From Musa acuminata AAA Group (lineage: Eukaryota > Streptophyta > Magnoliopsida > Zingiberales > Musaceae): a DNA stretch of 64,000 bases. The position numbers were made by a program, and so were the translations under genes. The notes under the pieces are model-generated. The model had not been told where the DNA came from, did not search any database, and saw nothing but the letters and a program-made list of their open reading frames with translations. Of the stretch, positions 32,793 through 47,200 are shown piece after piece. The stretch lies in NCBI RefSeq assembly GCF_036884655.1, contig NC_088356.1, positions 11,103,001 through 11,167,000 of the forward strand, written 5' to 3'. Numbering within the stretch: the first letter of the stretch is position 1; every line of letters starts with the position of its first letter.

Positions 32793-35203
32793 ATGGACCT
32801 GCTCAGATACTGCTGGGGGCCGTCGTTAGCTCACTATGTCAACTCGGGCTCCGACGCCGTCGGGCGGCGGGACGGGCTGCTCTGGTACAAGGACTCAGGG
32901 CGGCACGCGTGCGGCGAGTTCTCCATGGCCGTCGTCCAGGCCAACAACTTGCTCGAAGACCAGAGCCAGATCGAGTCAGGGCCGCTGAGCTCGGGTGAGT
33001 TGGGCTTATATGGCACATTTGTCGGGATCTATGATGGGCACGGTGGTCAGGAGACCTCGCGGTATGTCAACGATCATCTGTTCCACCATCTCAAGAGTAA
33101 GGTTCTGCAGCCGGAAGCTAATCCTTCTTTATCTGCTTGGCTACTTTTTCTTCTCATTGCATCTGTTGCTGCTGGTGAAAACCTGCCCGCATTCAATCCA
33201 TTACCATCACCATCACCATCACCATTTGAGCTTTGCATACTAAATGTGCAGAGCGGTTATTGCACCTTCATATGACATGTTCTGATTCTAACATTCAAGA
33301 AACAACAACAATCCACCAAGTTTTCGACTGATTTTGCAGCAAATTGCTGTCAGGATTTGCGTCGGAACAGCAGACTATCTCTGTTGACGTTATTCGAAAG
33401 GCGATCCAAGCTACAGAGGAGGGGTTTTTAGCTCTGGTCGCCAAACAATGGCCTGCGAAGCCTCAGATTGCAGCTGTGGGTTCTTGCTGCCTGCTCGGCA
33501 TAATCTGCAGCGGAACACTATACATTGCCAACCTTGGGGATTCTCGTGTTGTTTTGGGGAGGCTTGTGAAGGCAACCGGAGAAGTTCTTGCTGTACAATT
33601 ATCGGCAGAACACAATGCAGGATTGGAGTCAGTCAGACAAGAATTGTGTTCTCTGCATCCGAATGATCCTCATATTGTAGTCTTAAAACACGATGTTTGG
33701 CGTGTCAAAGGCCTCATTCAGGTAATGGACTACTTTGCTCACGCAGCACAGAGATCAAAAACTCAACATTGCTAGATCTTAGCTACCACCTACTTATTTT
33801 GTTTGAATGATCCTCAAATTGTAGTCTTAAAACACGATGTTTGGCGTGTCAAAGGCCTCATTCAGGTAATGGACTACTTTGCTCACGCAGCACAGAGATC
33901 AAAAACTCAACATTGCTAGATCTTAGCTACCACCTACTTATTTTGTTTGAATGTTTCATCCTTATCATGTTAGTGTTTCTCCAGTTGAATCGCATTTTTG
34001 CTTGGTAATGCAGCTAACACTGGTTTCTTCTGTAGCCTAGCTTAGGTGTAGGATGGTATAGATCCTGTTTTCTTTATCTTCTTCCGACTTTTCTGCTACA
34101 GTTGATTAAGTAATGATCGATACATACAATTGTTCGTCATTGTCTACACAGAGTTTAGTATAAATTAAGTGAGTTTTTGATGGACATGAACTCTTTGAAA
34201 AGACAAGGGTTGCTTGAGAAAAAGATTCAGGATGAGGAAATACATCTGATTTCTTTTTCTATGTTCATTTACTGAATACAAAAACACAGGTGATGTTGGC
34301 CAAATAAGACCAATTAATCTTACAATGCACCTCATGCGGCACAGTGAAGTATGTTGATGCCTATGCAACTATTTTTGGTGCTATAGATCGATACACTAGG
34401 TTATGTTCTTGATGCTACAACAGAAATAGCTGAACGCTAAATGCTCAGAATGCAAAGATTGTGTTCTTCTCTTTTCATCCAAAAATTGGTCATGTATCCA
34501 CAGGATGTATGATTGTTTTGGTGCAGGTTTCTAGGACGATCGGAGACGGATATCTCAAAAGGGCAGAGTTCAACAGGGAGCCTCTGCAAGCCAAGTTTTG
34601 CCTTCAAGAACCTTTCAAGAAGCCAATACTTAGTTCTGAACCCTCCATTTCTGCACAACCGCTGCAGCGAGAAGACCAGTTCCTTATATTTGCGTCTGAT
34701 GGCCTTTGGGAGCACCTAAGCAATCAGGAGGCAGTCGACATCGTTCAACACCATCCCCGCAGCGTATGTTGTGCATTCTTCACATGTCTATTAGACCATT
34801 GGTCACTAGACCAGCTCTGGACGTTCGATCTTTGTGCTTCTTATGGTTTTCATATGATTATGGTATAGTGATGAGTTGAGACATTACGGCTTTGTTGAAT
34901 CGATACTCTTGTATCGTTGGTTGATTGGTGCAGGGGAGTGCCAGGAGGCTGGTTAAAGCTGCACTGCAAGCAGCCGCAAAGAAGAGGGAGATTAGGTGCT
35001 CCGACCTTGAGAAGATCGATCGAGGGGTTCGCAGGCACTTCCACGATGACATGACTGTGATTGTCGTGTTCCTCAATTCAAATCTTACAAGCAGGGTGAG
35101 CTCGATCCAAAGTCCAAAGACGTCGATTAGAGGTGGTGCTATCAGTCTGCCTCCGAACTCTCTCGTGCCATATGCCAAGCTCATACATCACAATAATTCT
35201 TGA
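32793..35203 (+). CDS. Protein phosphatase 2C, clade-D-like
   Basis: Four exons: 32793-33096, 33354-33721, 34527-34763 and 34934-35203, giving 392 residues. Metal-binding and catalytic motifs are intact: GIYDGHGG (exon 1), [11 protein letters not shown] (exon 2), [10 protein letters not shown] and [16 protein letters not shown] (exon 3), and [15 protein letters not shown] (exon 4). The N-terminus [11 protein letters not shown] and [11 protein letters not shown]...[19 protein letters not shown] match plant clade D PP2Cs, Mn/Mg-dependent Ser/Thr phosphatases. Arabidopsis members act on plasma-membrane H+-ATPase, so that role is only inferred here. The exon 2 acceptor is GCTGTCAG|GATTTGCG at 33354; a CAG 14 bases upstream gives the wrong frame. 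An in-frame ATG at 32757 would add 12 residues, but the later ATG fits the family. The end of exon 2 and its donor are duplicated in intron 2. Confidence 0.92.
33661..33948 (+). repeat. 144-bp tandem duplication across the PP2C exon 2 donor
   Basis: Units 33661-33804 and 33805-33948 are almost identical (one clear mismatch, CATATT/CAAATT). The unit contains the last 61 bases of exon 2, its donor (CATTCAG|GTAATGG) and the start of intron 2. A second potential donor therefore lies at 33866. Reading through to it meets an in-frame TAG at 33773-33775. The near identity indicates a recent event. Confidence 0.95.
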
Positions 35204-36425
35204 TTTCCTGTACTATAGTAAAGCAGATCCACCTACATGACTCCCTTAGAGCGAAGTCGTTGTTGATGAGAGCTGCTAATAAGATTAAGCAGCTCTTTGC
35301 CTGTTTATATCTGCTTCGGTACAAATTACATGATGCGGCAAATCATTTCCAGCTTTCTAGTGCTCCTTGTTTAGAGGAATGCATTCTCTACGAACTTCTA
35401 GCTATTCTTTTTGTACTTTCTTCTTTGGGTTTGTCGTTCTTCGGGTTATGGCTAATTACTGCTCTGCTCTTAAGCTATGATGCAGTACATCAAATTCATA
35501 GCATTAAATATTAATCTTCCTTCATTAGGTTGAAAATGAGTGCCTAATCTAGAAGAGGCTATCGTGCAGTCTGAGAATAACATAGTTGTCATTATATATC
35601 TTGATGTTTAATACAGGTTAATCCCTTCAAATATTAAGATCCTTTACATGCCATTTTGTTTGATATCCATCCACAAAATATAGGTTAAATATTTCTAATC
35701 ATGATTACCATTAGTTTGTTTTAAGTATATATATATATAAGGATGTTAATATAAATTAGAATTTTAACCAATAGTTAGTTATTTTACAAAAGCTAATGAA
35801 AATTAAATGCAATGGTGTATACGAAAGGATTTAGGTTTCCAAAAGATGTAAATGCTGAATTTGTAAAAACAAAAAAGTAGAATGACATATACAAAAATCA
35901 CCTACAAATCCTTGTTTTTTTCAATGAATCAGAGAGAAAACACTTGAATCATTCAACAAATTGCATGGTACGGAAAAATTGTATCCTTTTCCAATGATTT
36001 CTACCCTTCTTGTTTGGATGTAATTTACCAGTCCCTAAAAGTAGGAAAAAAAAGAGACTGAAAGAAGAATTATTTTAGCTCACTAAACAACCATTTAAAC
36101 GGCATTCAAAGGCTGTTTGGATTGCCTACATATAATGTGACGATTTCACCAGCACAGACACAAATGCACAGTTAGAGAACCAAAGTTCAGCAGAACTGTA
36201 TACAGGTGACAACTACAGAATTCAAAGCAGCCAACACATGCACAATTTGACCTTTGATCTACATAGGTGCATATATCTATACTGTTTTAAAAGATCAAGT
36301 ACTACATGGTTGCTATGCAAATTATTTTCAACATTCTGGATACAGTTGGTGGCTCTAATCATGATGAACAATGTACAAGAAAAATGGTTTCAGCTAATTG
36401 CAGGACACACGACTATTATTTGAAC
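35204..36425. other. Convergent intergenic region between PP2C and CPP1
   Basis: The 3' ends of the plus-strand PP2C gene and the minus-strand CPP1 gene face each other here. The sequence is AT-rich and probably holds both 3' UTRs. No further gene was seen. Confidence 0.6.
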
Positions 36426-38750
36426 CTATCTTAGATACACAGACACCAAGAACTGTGAGAAGAGAATGAACTCGCTCACAATTACTGCAGGTGAATGAAG
36501 ACCATAGAAAGGAACTATATCCACCTGCAACCAATGCTCAACTGCTGATCCAATTACCGCGCCTACCACAATGCCCCCGATAGTGATTACCGCCGCTTTT
36601 CCTGCAAAAAATGGCTCAAAAACCTCATTTCTAGATTCAGAATATGCAGCAGCATGGAACACATTAAAAAGGTAGCAAAAGCATGTGATGACATTAACAT
36701 TACATTTCATGGTTTCCACTGGTGAGAAAGCGAGGATCGGTCAAGTAAAATTTGTCATTACAAGTTGACCAGACTTCATGCATGGGGCACTTCTGCATTT
36801 GGCAATGGAAAAAAGATAGGTGCTCCATGGGAGAATTATCATGGGCAGAACTGACATCCTAAACCTCAAACTAGTACTTTTTGTAATAGTATCTAGTTGG
36901 TTTGCTAATATACTCCGTCATCATGAGAGAAACCTAGACAGTAACTTGTATTTGCTAGATGGCAAGTTCACTTTGCTCTGCAAGTAATTTATTGCAGATT
37001 CTTTGTGGCTATATACATAATGGTCATACTGGTCAGCTATAGAACTTCGAACTTTGGTTGATGGATTGAACCATGTTAAGATCCACACCAGCCCTGACCA
37101 TGGCTCACCAAACACAATATGAGTTCGCCAGTGGCTGTTTAGCTCTTCCATCAAGTAGTTGGAAAGAGGAGAGTCTTGGGTACTGATTGACATGTGGAGG
37201 AGAGGAAGAATGGGAAGAAGTGCCATCAGTGAGTTGCCTAACTTAGGACACAAAAAACAACAACAAGAAATCATAAGCATCCCAAATCTCAGGGTCAACT
37301 CCTTGGATATTTTTCCCATCATTGAGCTTTGTTGAGAGCAATTCACTCGACAAATCAATCCTCAATTGTTTGTTTTATTCATTGCTGACTGTTTTTTTTC
37401 ATTGCACGACAGATACCATTGGAACAACTAATATGGGTCTAAAGTGACTGCTATTAAAGGTGAGATAGGTGTGTGTGGACTTGTGGATAGGTCTAATAGA
37501 ATACGGATGGTGGAATCACGCTATTGTTCATACATTATATGGCTGGATTACCATCTGAAAGGATATTGATGAACCAAACAATGGGCCACAGTGACATTTC
37601 TCATGTTCATTTTGCTCTTGAAGGAAACATATAGTGTCGAATAATTCTGGCATGTTCCTTAATTACTTTCGAATATGGAAGTTAACAACATCATCAAGGC
37701 TCACATGATCTCTAGCAAGGTTCGCAATACCGTACCGTACCGGTATTTCGACCTGGGCTCGGTACCGGTACGGTACGGTATACCGAGCGGTACACTCAGG
37801 TGTGCCGAGTACTGTAGCACTGCTATAGTGCTACAGTGCACTCGGACCGGTAACAGGCGGTCTGCGTACCGACAACCTGTCGGACCGATACGTACCGCCC
37901 GTACCGGGCGGTACAGTTCGGTATGGCAGACCCTGATCTCTAGAATCATTCCCTAATAGATGGCACATGGGACATATCTTATAGAGGCGGCTCCATCTTA
38001 TGATGCACATATGCATTCATGGGAAGCTCTTCTTACTTGGCCCACTACCTGCATGTTCATCGTTCTGAGTTGGCTATGAAACCATAATTGTCAAAACTCA
38101 ATAAAAAACATGTGGTTTTTACACCCAAATACAACTCAGGAATCAGTGTTTGAAGGTAGGTAATAACTTGATTAACTTATTTGATAACTATTTGTAGCAA
38201 ACATCTAATTCCTTTTCAGATCCCAGACAAAGGCGTCCACTAGATTGATCCAACATGTGGCCTACTAATGCAATAACTGATATAGCATGTGACCTCAATT
38301 GTCACAATCGTTATGCTTCAAGTCTTTTCCTTTGCAAATATATTTAATCTAATAATGTCAAGGTTAAAGGTGTAATTGCAAAGAGAGGAAGGCTAATTAA
38401 AATCAGTTTTAAGTCTCACTATGGTTTCAAGTGTTAGGTACAGGATTTATCTTAGATAAGGAGTTTCGACCTTACTGTTCGGTCATGATTTACGTATACT
38501 GCAAAATATTTTGGACATGTAATTGCCTAAATAGCAACCAAGGGAACCAATAAAATATTTTGTCTCTTGTAAAAAAGGTGATTCGACTCTGTGGAAGCTG
38601 ATCAGCTGAAATAAGACATCATGGAGATAGCATGAATAGAACAGGCTCTTGCTAGTTATAGGTGCCCTGCAAGTCAATCACGTGAGTGATGGCACGTGTG
38701 ACATGACACGCACTCTTTATATTATTATGACATTCTCTCACTTTATATTG

Positions 38751-38800
<50 letters not shown>

Positions 38801-41251
38801 GATGTTCATGGATCTGTGCATTGGGAATCGGATCGCGATGAGATCACGATAATGAGACCGATTCACCTTTAAACGCACCCTAAATAATCCTGGTCATAGG
38901 TTACTCGAGAGGGACATCGAGATAACCGGATAGACTGGTGTATTGTATACTCGTCCATATGATAGAGGCAACTGGTCTCATAGTTGCTCGTGTGGGGACA
39001 CTAAGGATACAGTGCAGGTGCTCATTGAAGAATTAGTTCATTGATTGATCCGCTCACGGAATATTGGATGGTTGATGATGCTTTATTGTCAGATAACGAT
39101 TCCGTAGTCCCAGTAGTGTATCTAGTCCTTAGACTTGAGACACCAAGGATGTCCTGTATGAGTACTCCACTCTTTGATATCAGACTTATAGGTTTGGAAG
39201 TTCCAAATCTAGTACAACTGGTTATTGGGAGTGGCAGCCAACCTTACAAGGGCTATTAAGTGTCGATAGAGGATCATCCGCTCTCGATATCATGAGAGGA
39301 ATATCCTGTGTGTTCTTGCTCAAACAAATCCTTGGCCAAGGTCATTCGGATTGAGAGAGAGAGTTCTCCAGGAGAATCCGATTAGAGCAAGACTCGAGGA
39401 GAAACCGTATGGGCTTGACAACACCATGCTCGGTATATGATCTCTAGGATATTATATGGATGAGGGACTATAGATATACGGTAACTCAGGACAGATAGGT
39501 TCAAAGGATTGGATTCCCCTGTATCGTCTGGGGACTACGGCGTAGTGGCCTAGTACGTTCGTAGTCGATGAGTCGAGTGAATTGTTATTGAGATAATAAT
39601 TCACTGAGCTGGAAGGAGTTCTAACAGGTGTGACTCACGGTCAGCTCGATATTGGGCCTAGAGGTCACACACATATGGTAGGTGTTGCGGCGAGTAGAGG
39701 TTCAGATATGAGATATCCGCTAGAGCCCTAATCTTATTGGATATCCAATAAGCCCCTGAATTATTGGATCCCATGGATGAGATCCAATAAGAGCTAATAA
39801 GAGATTATTGGGTAAAAACTCACTAATCTAAGAGACTTAGGTAATTGGATGGAGATCCAATACCCAATAGGGCAAAATCCATTATGGTTAACTGGGAGCC
39901 TCTATAAATAGGAGGGAACTAAAGGCCCATAGGCTGGGGCTTCTTGGTTGCCACCTCCTATTCTCCTCTCCCCTTCTCCTCCTCAAAGAGCAGGCATGGA
40001 GATTTGAGGAGCGTCGTCGTAGCCCTACTGTGTGGATCACCGCTAGAGAGGAGGACGCTTGACCTTCTTTATCCTCTCCAACAGATCTATAGAGATTCAG
40101 AGATATACGATCTCCCAAGGTAACACAATTTTCTGACATACGATTTTGTAGGTTTCGCGCATCAATCTTCGCACGACGACGAACACATATTGGGAAATTT
40201 GGGTTTTTGTTCTTTTGTTCTTCCGCTGCGCATGTGGTGTCGCCCCTAGATTTCCATACAGTGATATTAGAGCCGATTATTCGTGCGAAAAATTGGTTTT
40301 AAACTACGTGTGTTGTGTTTTAGGAAGACTTTTGTCATCAAAATCGTTGACGCAAAAGGTGAGAGAGGGCAGCAATAAGGCTTGGCCACTTGCGTGCAGG
40401 TGGCTAGCGGGCAGCAACCGACAGCCTGTAGCTCGCAGGCAGGCAGCCGCACGGGCGGGGCAACGATGCCTACTGGCGCTGTGCCTGCGGGGGCGACGAT
40501 GCCCGTAGGGGCGCCCGCCCATGGGCGAGCCGCCCGTAGGCAGGGGCGGCACCCCCTCCCCCCGGCGTCATGGCCGTCGCCGGCAAGGTGGCGACGACCA
40601 CAACACATCAAGCGCAGGGAAGGGGTTTAGGGTTTTTGGGCAAAAGGCATTTTTGCCCCTTGGAATTTAAGAAATTCTAATTTTTTGTCCTTTTATCCAA
40701 ATTATAAAAATACCTCTTAGAATTCAAAAAATTCTCTACATGTCCCTAATTTCAAAAAATATTAATTAATTAAAAAAATTAATTAATTATTTTTATTATT
40801 ATCTAGTAGTCCTACATAACGATATTTACATATGATGTATGATGTGGACGGATGATTATGGACTATGTGATGTGTGTGTACACGTGATTATTATTATTAT
40901 TGAGGCCTGCGAGCCTCCAATTTTCTTGTTTATTTTCGAGCCTGCATGCCTATGATTAAATTGTAATCACACGAGGAGACGTTGCGAGAGCGTAGAAGCG
41001 ATAGTGGAACCCACGAGGCCGAGACGGACGATCGTGATGCATGAAGATGTACCAAGATGCTGACGGAACCGACAAGAACGAGATGGACGATCACAAGGCA
41101 TAGAGATACGCCGCTGCACACATAAATCTTGATGTGAGTGATTTGGCCCACTGGCTCGGGCCTGATCACATTAGGAAATGGTCCATGATCATCTGGTGTA
41201 ATTGCTCATGTGATGTGTGATTATTTATACACCTACTATATATATATATTT

Positions 41252-41283
<32 letters not shown>

Positions 41284-44200
41284 ATGAAATGTAGATATAT
41301 ATTAAATATGTATGTGTGTGACATGTCATATTAGGAGACCAAATTAAAAATCCCCTCCCTTTATAATATTAAGTCAGTAAACGTGAGACAATTAGATTGA
41401 CCCACATGGCCTTCCATCGTTATAGGTAGGGACCGATTCTCGACGTAGGTTAAGTTGGTCGAGTCACTCGTGGCTCACCTATTTCGTGATTCACTATCTT
41501 GCCTACGACATAGAGATATCACCGGTGACCTGAGGACATGGTATGCTTAGTCGAGTCACTCGAGGGCATATTGTTGAATTAGACTCATCTTCTAACGATG
41601 GTGATAACTTAACCGAACACCATGGATGGTCGAGTCACTCGAGGTCATGGTGATTCGGAGGTCGAACAGGACGGGAATCACAAGGAGTTATGATTGGCAA
41701 GAGTTGCCTACCTTTACGAGCTTAGCGTAATTGGTCGAGTCACTCAAGGTTACGTTAAGACGCCGATTGGATCCCGATCCCACTAGAGATCTGCCGGGGG
41801 TCTCCGATTCACATACTAGAGGGAGTTGTGTGATTCGCGAGAAAATAGTTGGAGTAGATTAAGATAGAAGTCCTTATCTTAATTATTTATTTTTCTACAA
41901 AATCTACATGTTATTTATTTCTACTACATCTTTATTTTCAGAAATATGTCACATTTAAATCCCTTACGAGGCATACTTGATGTCAACCGCCTCACTGGTC
42001 CAAATTACTCTGATTGGCTCTACAACCTGAAAATCGTTCTCACGGCGGAAAAAATCACGTACGTCCTTGATACAGTGATACCTACGCCCGAGGAAGGGGC
42101 AAGCAAGGATGAGATTGCTCGCTACGTGAAGTACATAGACGATTCCACTCTAGCTCGATATTACATGTTAGGCTCTATGACTCCTGAGTTACAGAGACAG
42201 TATGAAAACATGGATGCCAGATCCATTCTCCTGCATCTCTGCAAATTAATTGAGGAATAGGGAATGACTCAATGATATGAGATATCCAAGTGTCTCTTCT
42301 GTGCTAGGATGACTAAGGGGACACCGGTTCAGAACCATATCCTAAAGATGATTGAGTAGATAAAGAAACTCATAGGTCTAGGGATGGCCCTAGAGAATGA
42401 CATGTGTGTAGACCTTGTACTTCAGTCCCTACCAGATTTCTTTTCTCAGTTCATAATGAATTTTAATATGAACAAGTTTGAGGTGACTCTCCCTGAGCTC
42501 CTCAATATGTTGAGGGAGGCAGAGAGCACCATCAAGAAAGAGAAACCAATTCTCTATGTAGGTGTGGCATTATAGGCCAGGTCATATTCATGAGAGAAGG
42601 ATTCAAAAGTTGCTAAAGGATGAATACCTAGATCTATTCGACTATGAGTCATATGCAACTTGCGAGCCTTGCCTTCGTGGAAAGATGACCAACTCTCCCT
42701 TTAGTGGAACTGGAGAGAGAGCCACAAAGTTGTTGGAACTCATACATAGTGATGTATGTGGTCCCATGTCAACTCATGTCATAAGTGGTTACTCCTACTT
42801 CATTACTTTTACTAATGATTTCTCAAGGTATGGACATATGTACTTGATGAAGTACAAGTCCGAGGCCTTCGAGAAATTCATGGAGTATAAGAATGAAGTG
42901 GAGAATCAAACTGGAAAGAGTATCAAGACTCTTCGATCAGATCGTGGAAGTAAGTACTTGAGTACAGAGTTCACCCATTTCCTCAAAGACCATGACATTC
43001 TGTCCGAGTGGATACCTCCTTATACACCCCAGCTCAATGGTGTGTCCGAAAGGAGGAATCGCACACTGTTAGACATGGTGCGATCCATGATGAGTTTCGT
43101 TGACCTCCCCATCTCATTCTGAGGATATGCTCTAGAGACCGCAGCTTACCTTCTGAATAGAATTCCAACTAAGTCGGTGGTGTCTACTCCATATGAGATA
43201 TGAAAAGAGAAAAAGCCTGATCTTAAGGTTGTTAAGATTTGAGGCTACCCTGCCCACGTTAAAAGACACAACCCCGATAAGTTGGAATCAAGGAAGGAGC
43301 GGTGCAAGTTCGTAGGATACCCCAAGGAAACTTATGAGTATTATTTCTATCATCCCGAGGACCAAAAGGTCTTTGTTGCCAAGAGAGAGATGTTCCTTAA
43401 GAAGGAACACATTCTTGGCGAAGACAGTAGGAGCGTGATAGAGTTGAGGAAGGTTGGAGAACCTAGCTCAAGCACCAGTCCATAGCCCGAGTCTGTTCAG
43501 GTACCTAGCACACAAGTTCCGACTTTACGTAGGTCCGGCAGAATATCTCATCCTCCTGAGAGATATGTGGGACATATTAGGGGAGAGGATTGTCACGGAT
43601 AAACTTCTAAACAGGATGTTTGATGTAATGCTTATATATGTCCGTGTCTTTTGGTATGTTCATGCTTTGCACAATATGTAGAAGGACGGTAGAAGGCTTA
43701 ACAGCCCCATTTTAATTGGGTTTGGTGGTCGTTTTAGGCTTGTAAATAAAGGTTGTGTCATGTGGACACTTGTGAGAGATATTCGGTCTGTAGTGGACCA
43801 TTTTGACCCTTTGTTGTGCAACCGTTCAAAGCTTATAAAGTCTGTTTGTAATTTGCATTGGTTATGAAATGTTTTCTAAAATGTTTGCTTGTGGATCCCG
43901 AGTGAGGTGCTTTCTTTAACCTGTTTTCTCTTTTGTACGTCCTAAGGGACCATGGGAGGTTTCAGGGAGGCTAACCTTTGCGGACGGATACACAAGGGTG
44001 CCGCACGACATAAGCAAAACCAGCTAAGTCCGTGACAGATGGTATCAGAGCAGGACAAGCACTCATAGAAACACTTGGCATGCAAATGTGGGGAACCTAA
44101 CGAGGCTGCGTTGAGGGCAGCCAGCACGCGCGATCGTTTTGGCGAAAATGGGCATGGAGATGTAGGGAAATGGAGTCGCTCAGAGGAGCAGATATCTGAG

Positions 44201-47200
44201 ATTGGCATTCAGAGGAATGGCCAACCCTTCGCGCAAGAGGCACCACGAGGACAAGCAAACTGGGAAGAATACGTAGCGCACAAAGGTTGGGATGACTGAG
44301 TTTGAGCTATGGCTCAACATTGGCAACTATACTTGATGATGCTCAAGGCAAGCGAGGCGCTTGGTAAAAGATGAGACCATGTAGGGCGGAATGGGTTATT
44401 CAGCGACTGAAAGAGTTGTGCAAAGCTCACAGAGGTGAGGGAAATTGCTAACTTGAAGAATTTGGTACTCATGCAAGGGCTTGTATGCGAACGATGGAAT
44501 ATTCGTGGCCATCCCAAGGCGACCGAACCTCAGCGCCATGGAGCATTGAAACTTTCTCTTCGGTATGAGAAGGATACGTCCGTAGGAGACTGAAGTGTGC
44601 AGCAAGTTCAGCATGTTGCTAGGCCCTAAGGGGTGCAGCGGAGACTGTATTGACGTAGAGTCGCAATCTAGCAAGTGCGTTTGCGGGAGGCAGAACAATG
44701 CACAGTTTGTTCAGCAAGGCGGAGTAATCCAAGGGGATGGTGGTCTCCGAAACATTCAAAGAGAAGGAAGCGAAAAGAAAAGTTGCTCCAACAGGATAGA
44801 TATCCAGGAGGGATAAGTCCCGGCTCTTCAGAGGGAGAACCAAGTGCAACGAACCGCACATGTTGAGGAGTACCTCAAAAACAACTTTATAAAGAAGCTC
44901 AACAGACTGAGCGAGTGGCGATGAGTCGTCGCATGATCTCGCTTGAGATAATGCATTGGGGGGATGCATTGCGAGATCAAGTGGGGGAGCGATCCAAGGC
45001 AACACATGATGAAGGTACACTTAGAGTTGATATGGAGATCGGACTCAACGGAGGGCTGACCCGTAGAATGGTGGGCGCGAGGGCCACCTTCAACTTAATG
45101 CAAAACGAAGAGCGGAGCAACTTGAGTGTAACTTGGCGAAGTACCCAAGCCGCATGAAGGGAGTTGCCATAGAAGATGGAACATGGAGCGGAGGCACAAA
45201 GCTTTCCTTGGACAGAGGTCAAGGACATGAACTCTTGCAGAGGCAAGAGCAGGATCATATCATTCCATGGGTCCCTCATTTTGATGGAGCGACCTCATCC
45301 TACATGGTGCCAAAGACGAAGGGAGCTTCGAGGCTCATACACCTTATCTTAGAGAAGCATTTGACAGAGGAACTGAGGCAACTCAACTTGCGGAGGCGAA
45401 GTTGGGTTCAAAAGGCCTTGACACGGGGCAAGAGGACGCGAAGGCGGGTACTCTTGAAGAATATGTCACAGTGCTACTATTTAAGTTGCCATAAAGGGAG
45501 CGGTGCGCAACAGAGATTGTGCTGGTAGGGGCAAAGGTCCAGGATCCAGACAATGGTACACCAATTTCAGCGAAGTCGGTGGACTTCAGGAGCTACTAGG
45601 TGACGAACTATCCTAAAGCTGTGTTTCGTTTGAATGTGACCTGAGAGCGGGTGGACGAAGGTCAATTGCCAAAGGAGCGAACAAAATCGAAGGTGAAAGA
45701 GGCCCTGTGATGTGTTGGCAGAGACCACACATGGAGGGATCACAATCCGAGTTCATCCCACAATGATCAGAATGCAATGGAGATGTCACCAGGAGGCGAC
45801 ATGGTGCAGCGGATCGTGGTGGAACAGTTCATGGCAATGCGATGCGCACGAATATAGTCCCGTAAGGTATCATACGGAGGTATGATTGAGAGCTATTGGG
45901 AGCTCCACTTCGGTGAACAACATGACGACAAGAAGGGCTATGGATTCAAGGAGTGAAAGCCATGGTACCGCAGAGGCGGGTCTTCCGTGCGTATATCGAA
46001 TTTTGCATCGGATGAAAGCCTTGGTCATCAGCATATGGGGGCTATGTACCACCGAGGGAAAAATTCGAATGTAAGTACTAGTGAGTCCCATGGGAGGGAC
46101 TTGGTCATGCAGAGGTATGATCAAAGCAGTTGGAGAGTTGGATTGCTCTAGAGCCTATATTCGCTTAAGGAAGCCCGACAACGTCAGAGGACAAGGTCGA
46201 GTAAGCGAACGTTGCTACTAAGGAAGCTAAGGAGAACAGAATCGGTATAAACCCTACAACATGATGGCAGAGGCCATGCATGAGAGTTGCGGTCTATCTT
46301 TCCATCGACCAAGGGGAGCTGCCTGAAGAACACAGATGTGTTGAAGCAGGGGGTCGAAAGGGGCGAGGAAGCGACAACGAGTCCAGAGGGACTTAGCTAC
46401 CCAAAACAAAGCATCGGTTAGAACGAAGGTGGACTCGAAGGAGTGCCACAGAGGCAGATCTACAGATCGTGAAGAAAAGGGATGCAGATGCGAGGTGACG
46501 GATAGTAGGGCCATGGGAATGACAACGCCATGGTACCACAGAGGCGGGACTTCCGTGAAGTCATCGATCTCTTGCTCTCATGGAGGGAGAGTGCTTGATA
46601 GTGAAAGGGGCCGAGGAGGTGAAGCATGCAGAGGCAAACTCCAAGTACCAGGACAAGGTTGAAGGGCAGAGGCTAAGGAACTTCGTAAGATCGGCGTCAA
46701 CAAGCTTCACATCAAGATAGCCAAAAATAAAGGACTCCGGGTCATGCAAACGACCAAGAAACGAAGCAGGCAGTACGCGGTGTTGTACCTTTGCTACTCA
46801 GTGAAGTAGATGACAGGGTTGATGGAGAAGATGGTACAATCCCAGAGGCGACCAAAACTATTAGAGACTTACTCCAAGTTGGGGTGAAAACTTCCTGCTT
46901 TCCAAAAGTTCGATAGCATTGAGAAGGCGAATTATAGTAGCTAACTCAATGCAAGGAGTGCAAACAATTCAAGTGCTTCAGAAATATGAGCAAAGAGCAG
47001 GTGAAGACCAGTAACCAGCTCGATGCATAGAGTACAACCCTCGAGGAGGCGGGTGAAATCAAGTAATCTTTGCCTTCTCAACTCTTAAGAGAATGGGTGA
47101 AACCGAGTACCCCAATTCTCTTATCTATCCAGCAGAGGAGCTCTGCACAAGTTCAAAGGCCCTTCGAAGATAATGGAAGATAATAGTTGTCAAATCCTCA

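Noticed and set aside
33341..33353. Earlier CAG acceptor for PP2C exon 2 (exon start at 33340)
   Set aside because: It gives the wrong phase with the exon 1 donor. The acceptor at 33354 restores the HLK-R-FA sequence expected of the family.
41249..41281. Possible regulatory poly-T tract in the copia leader
   Set aside because: A simple homopolymer with interruptions; no reason to assign function.
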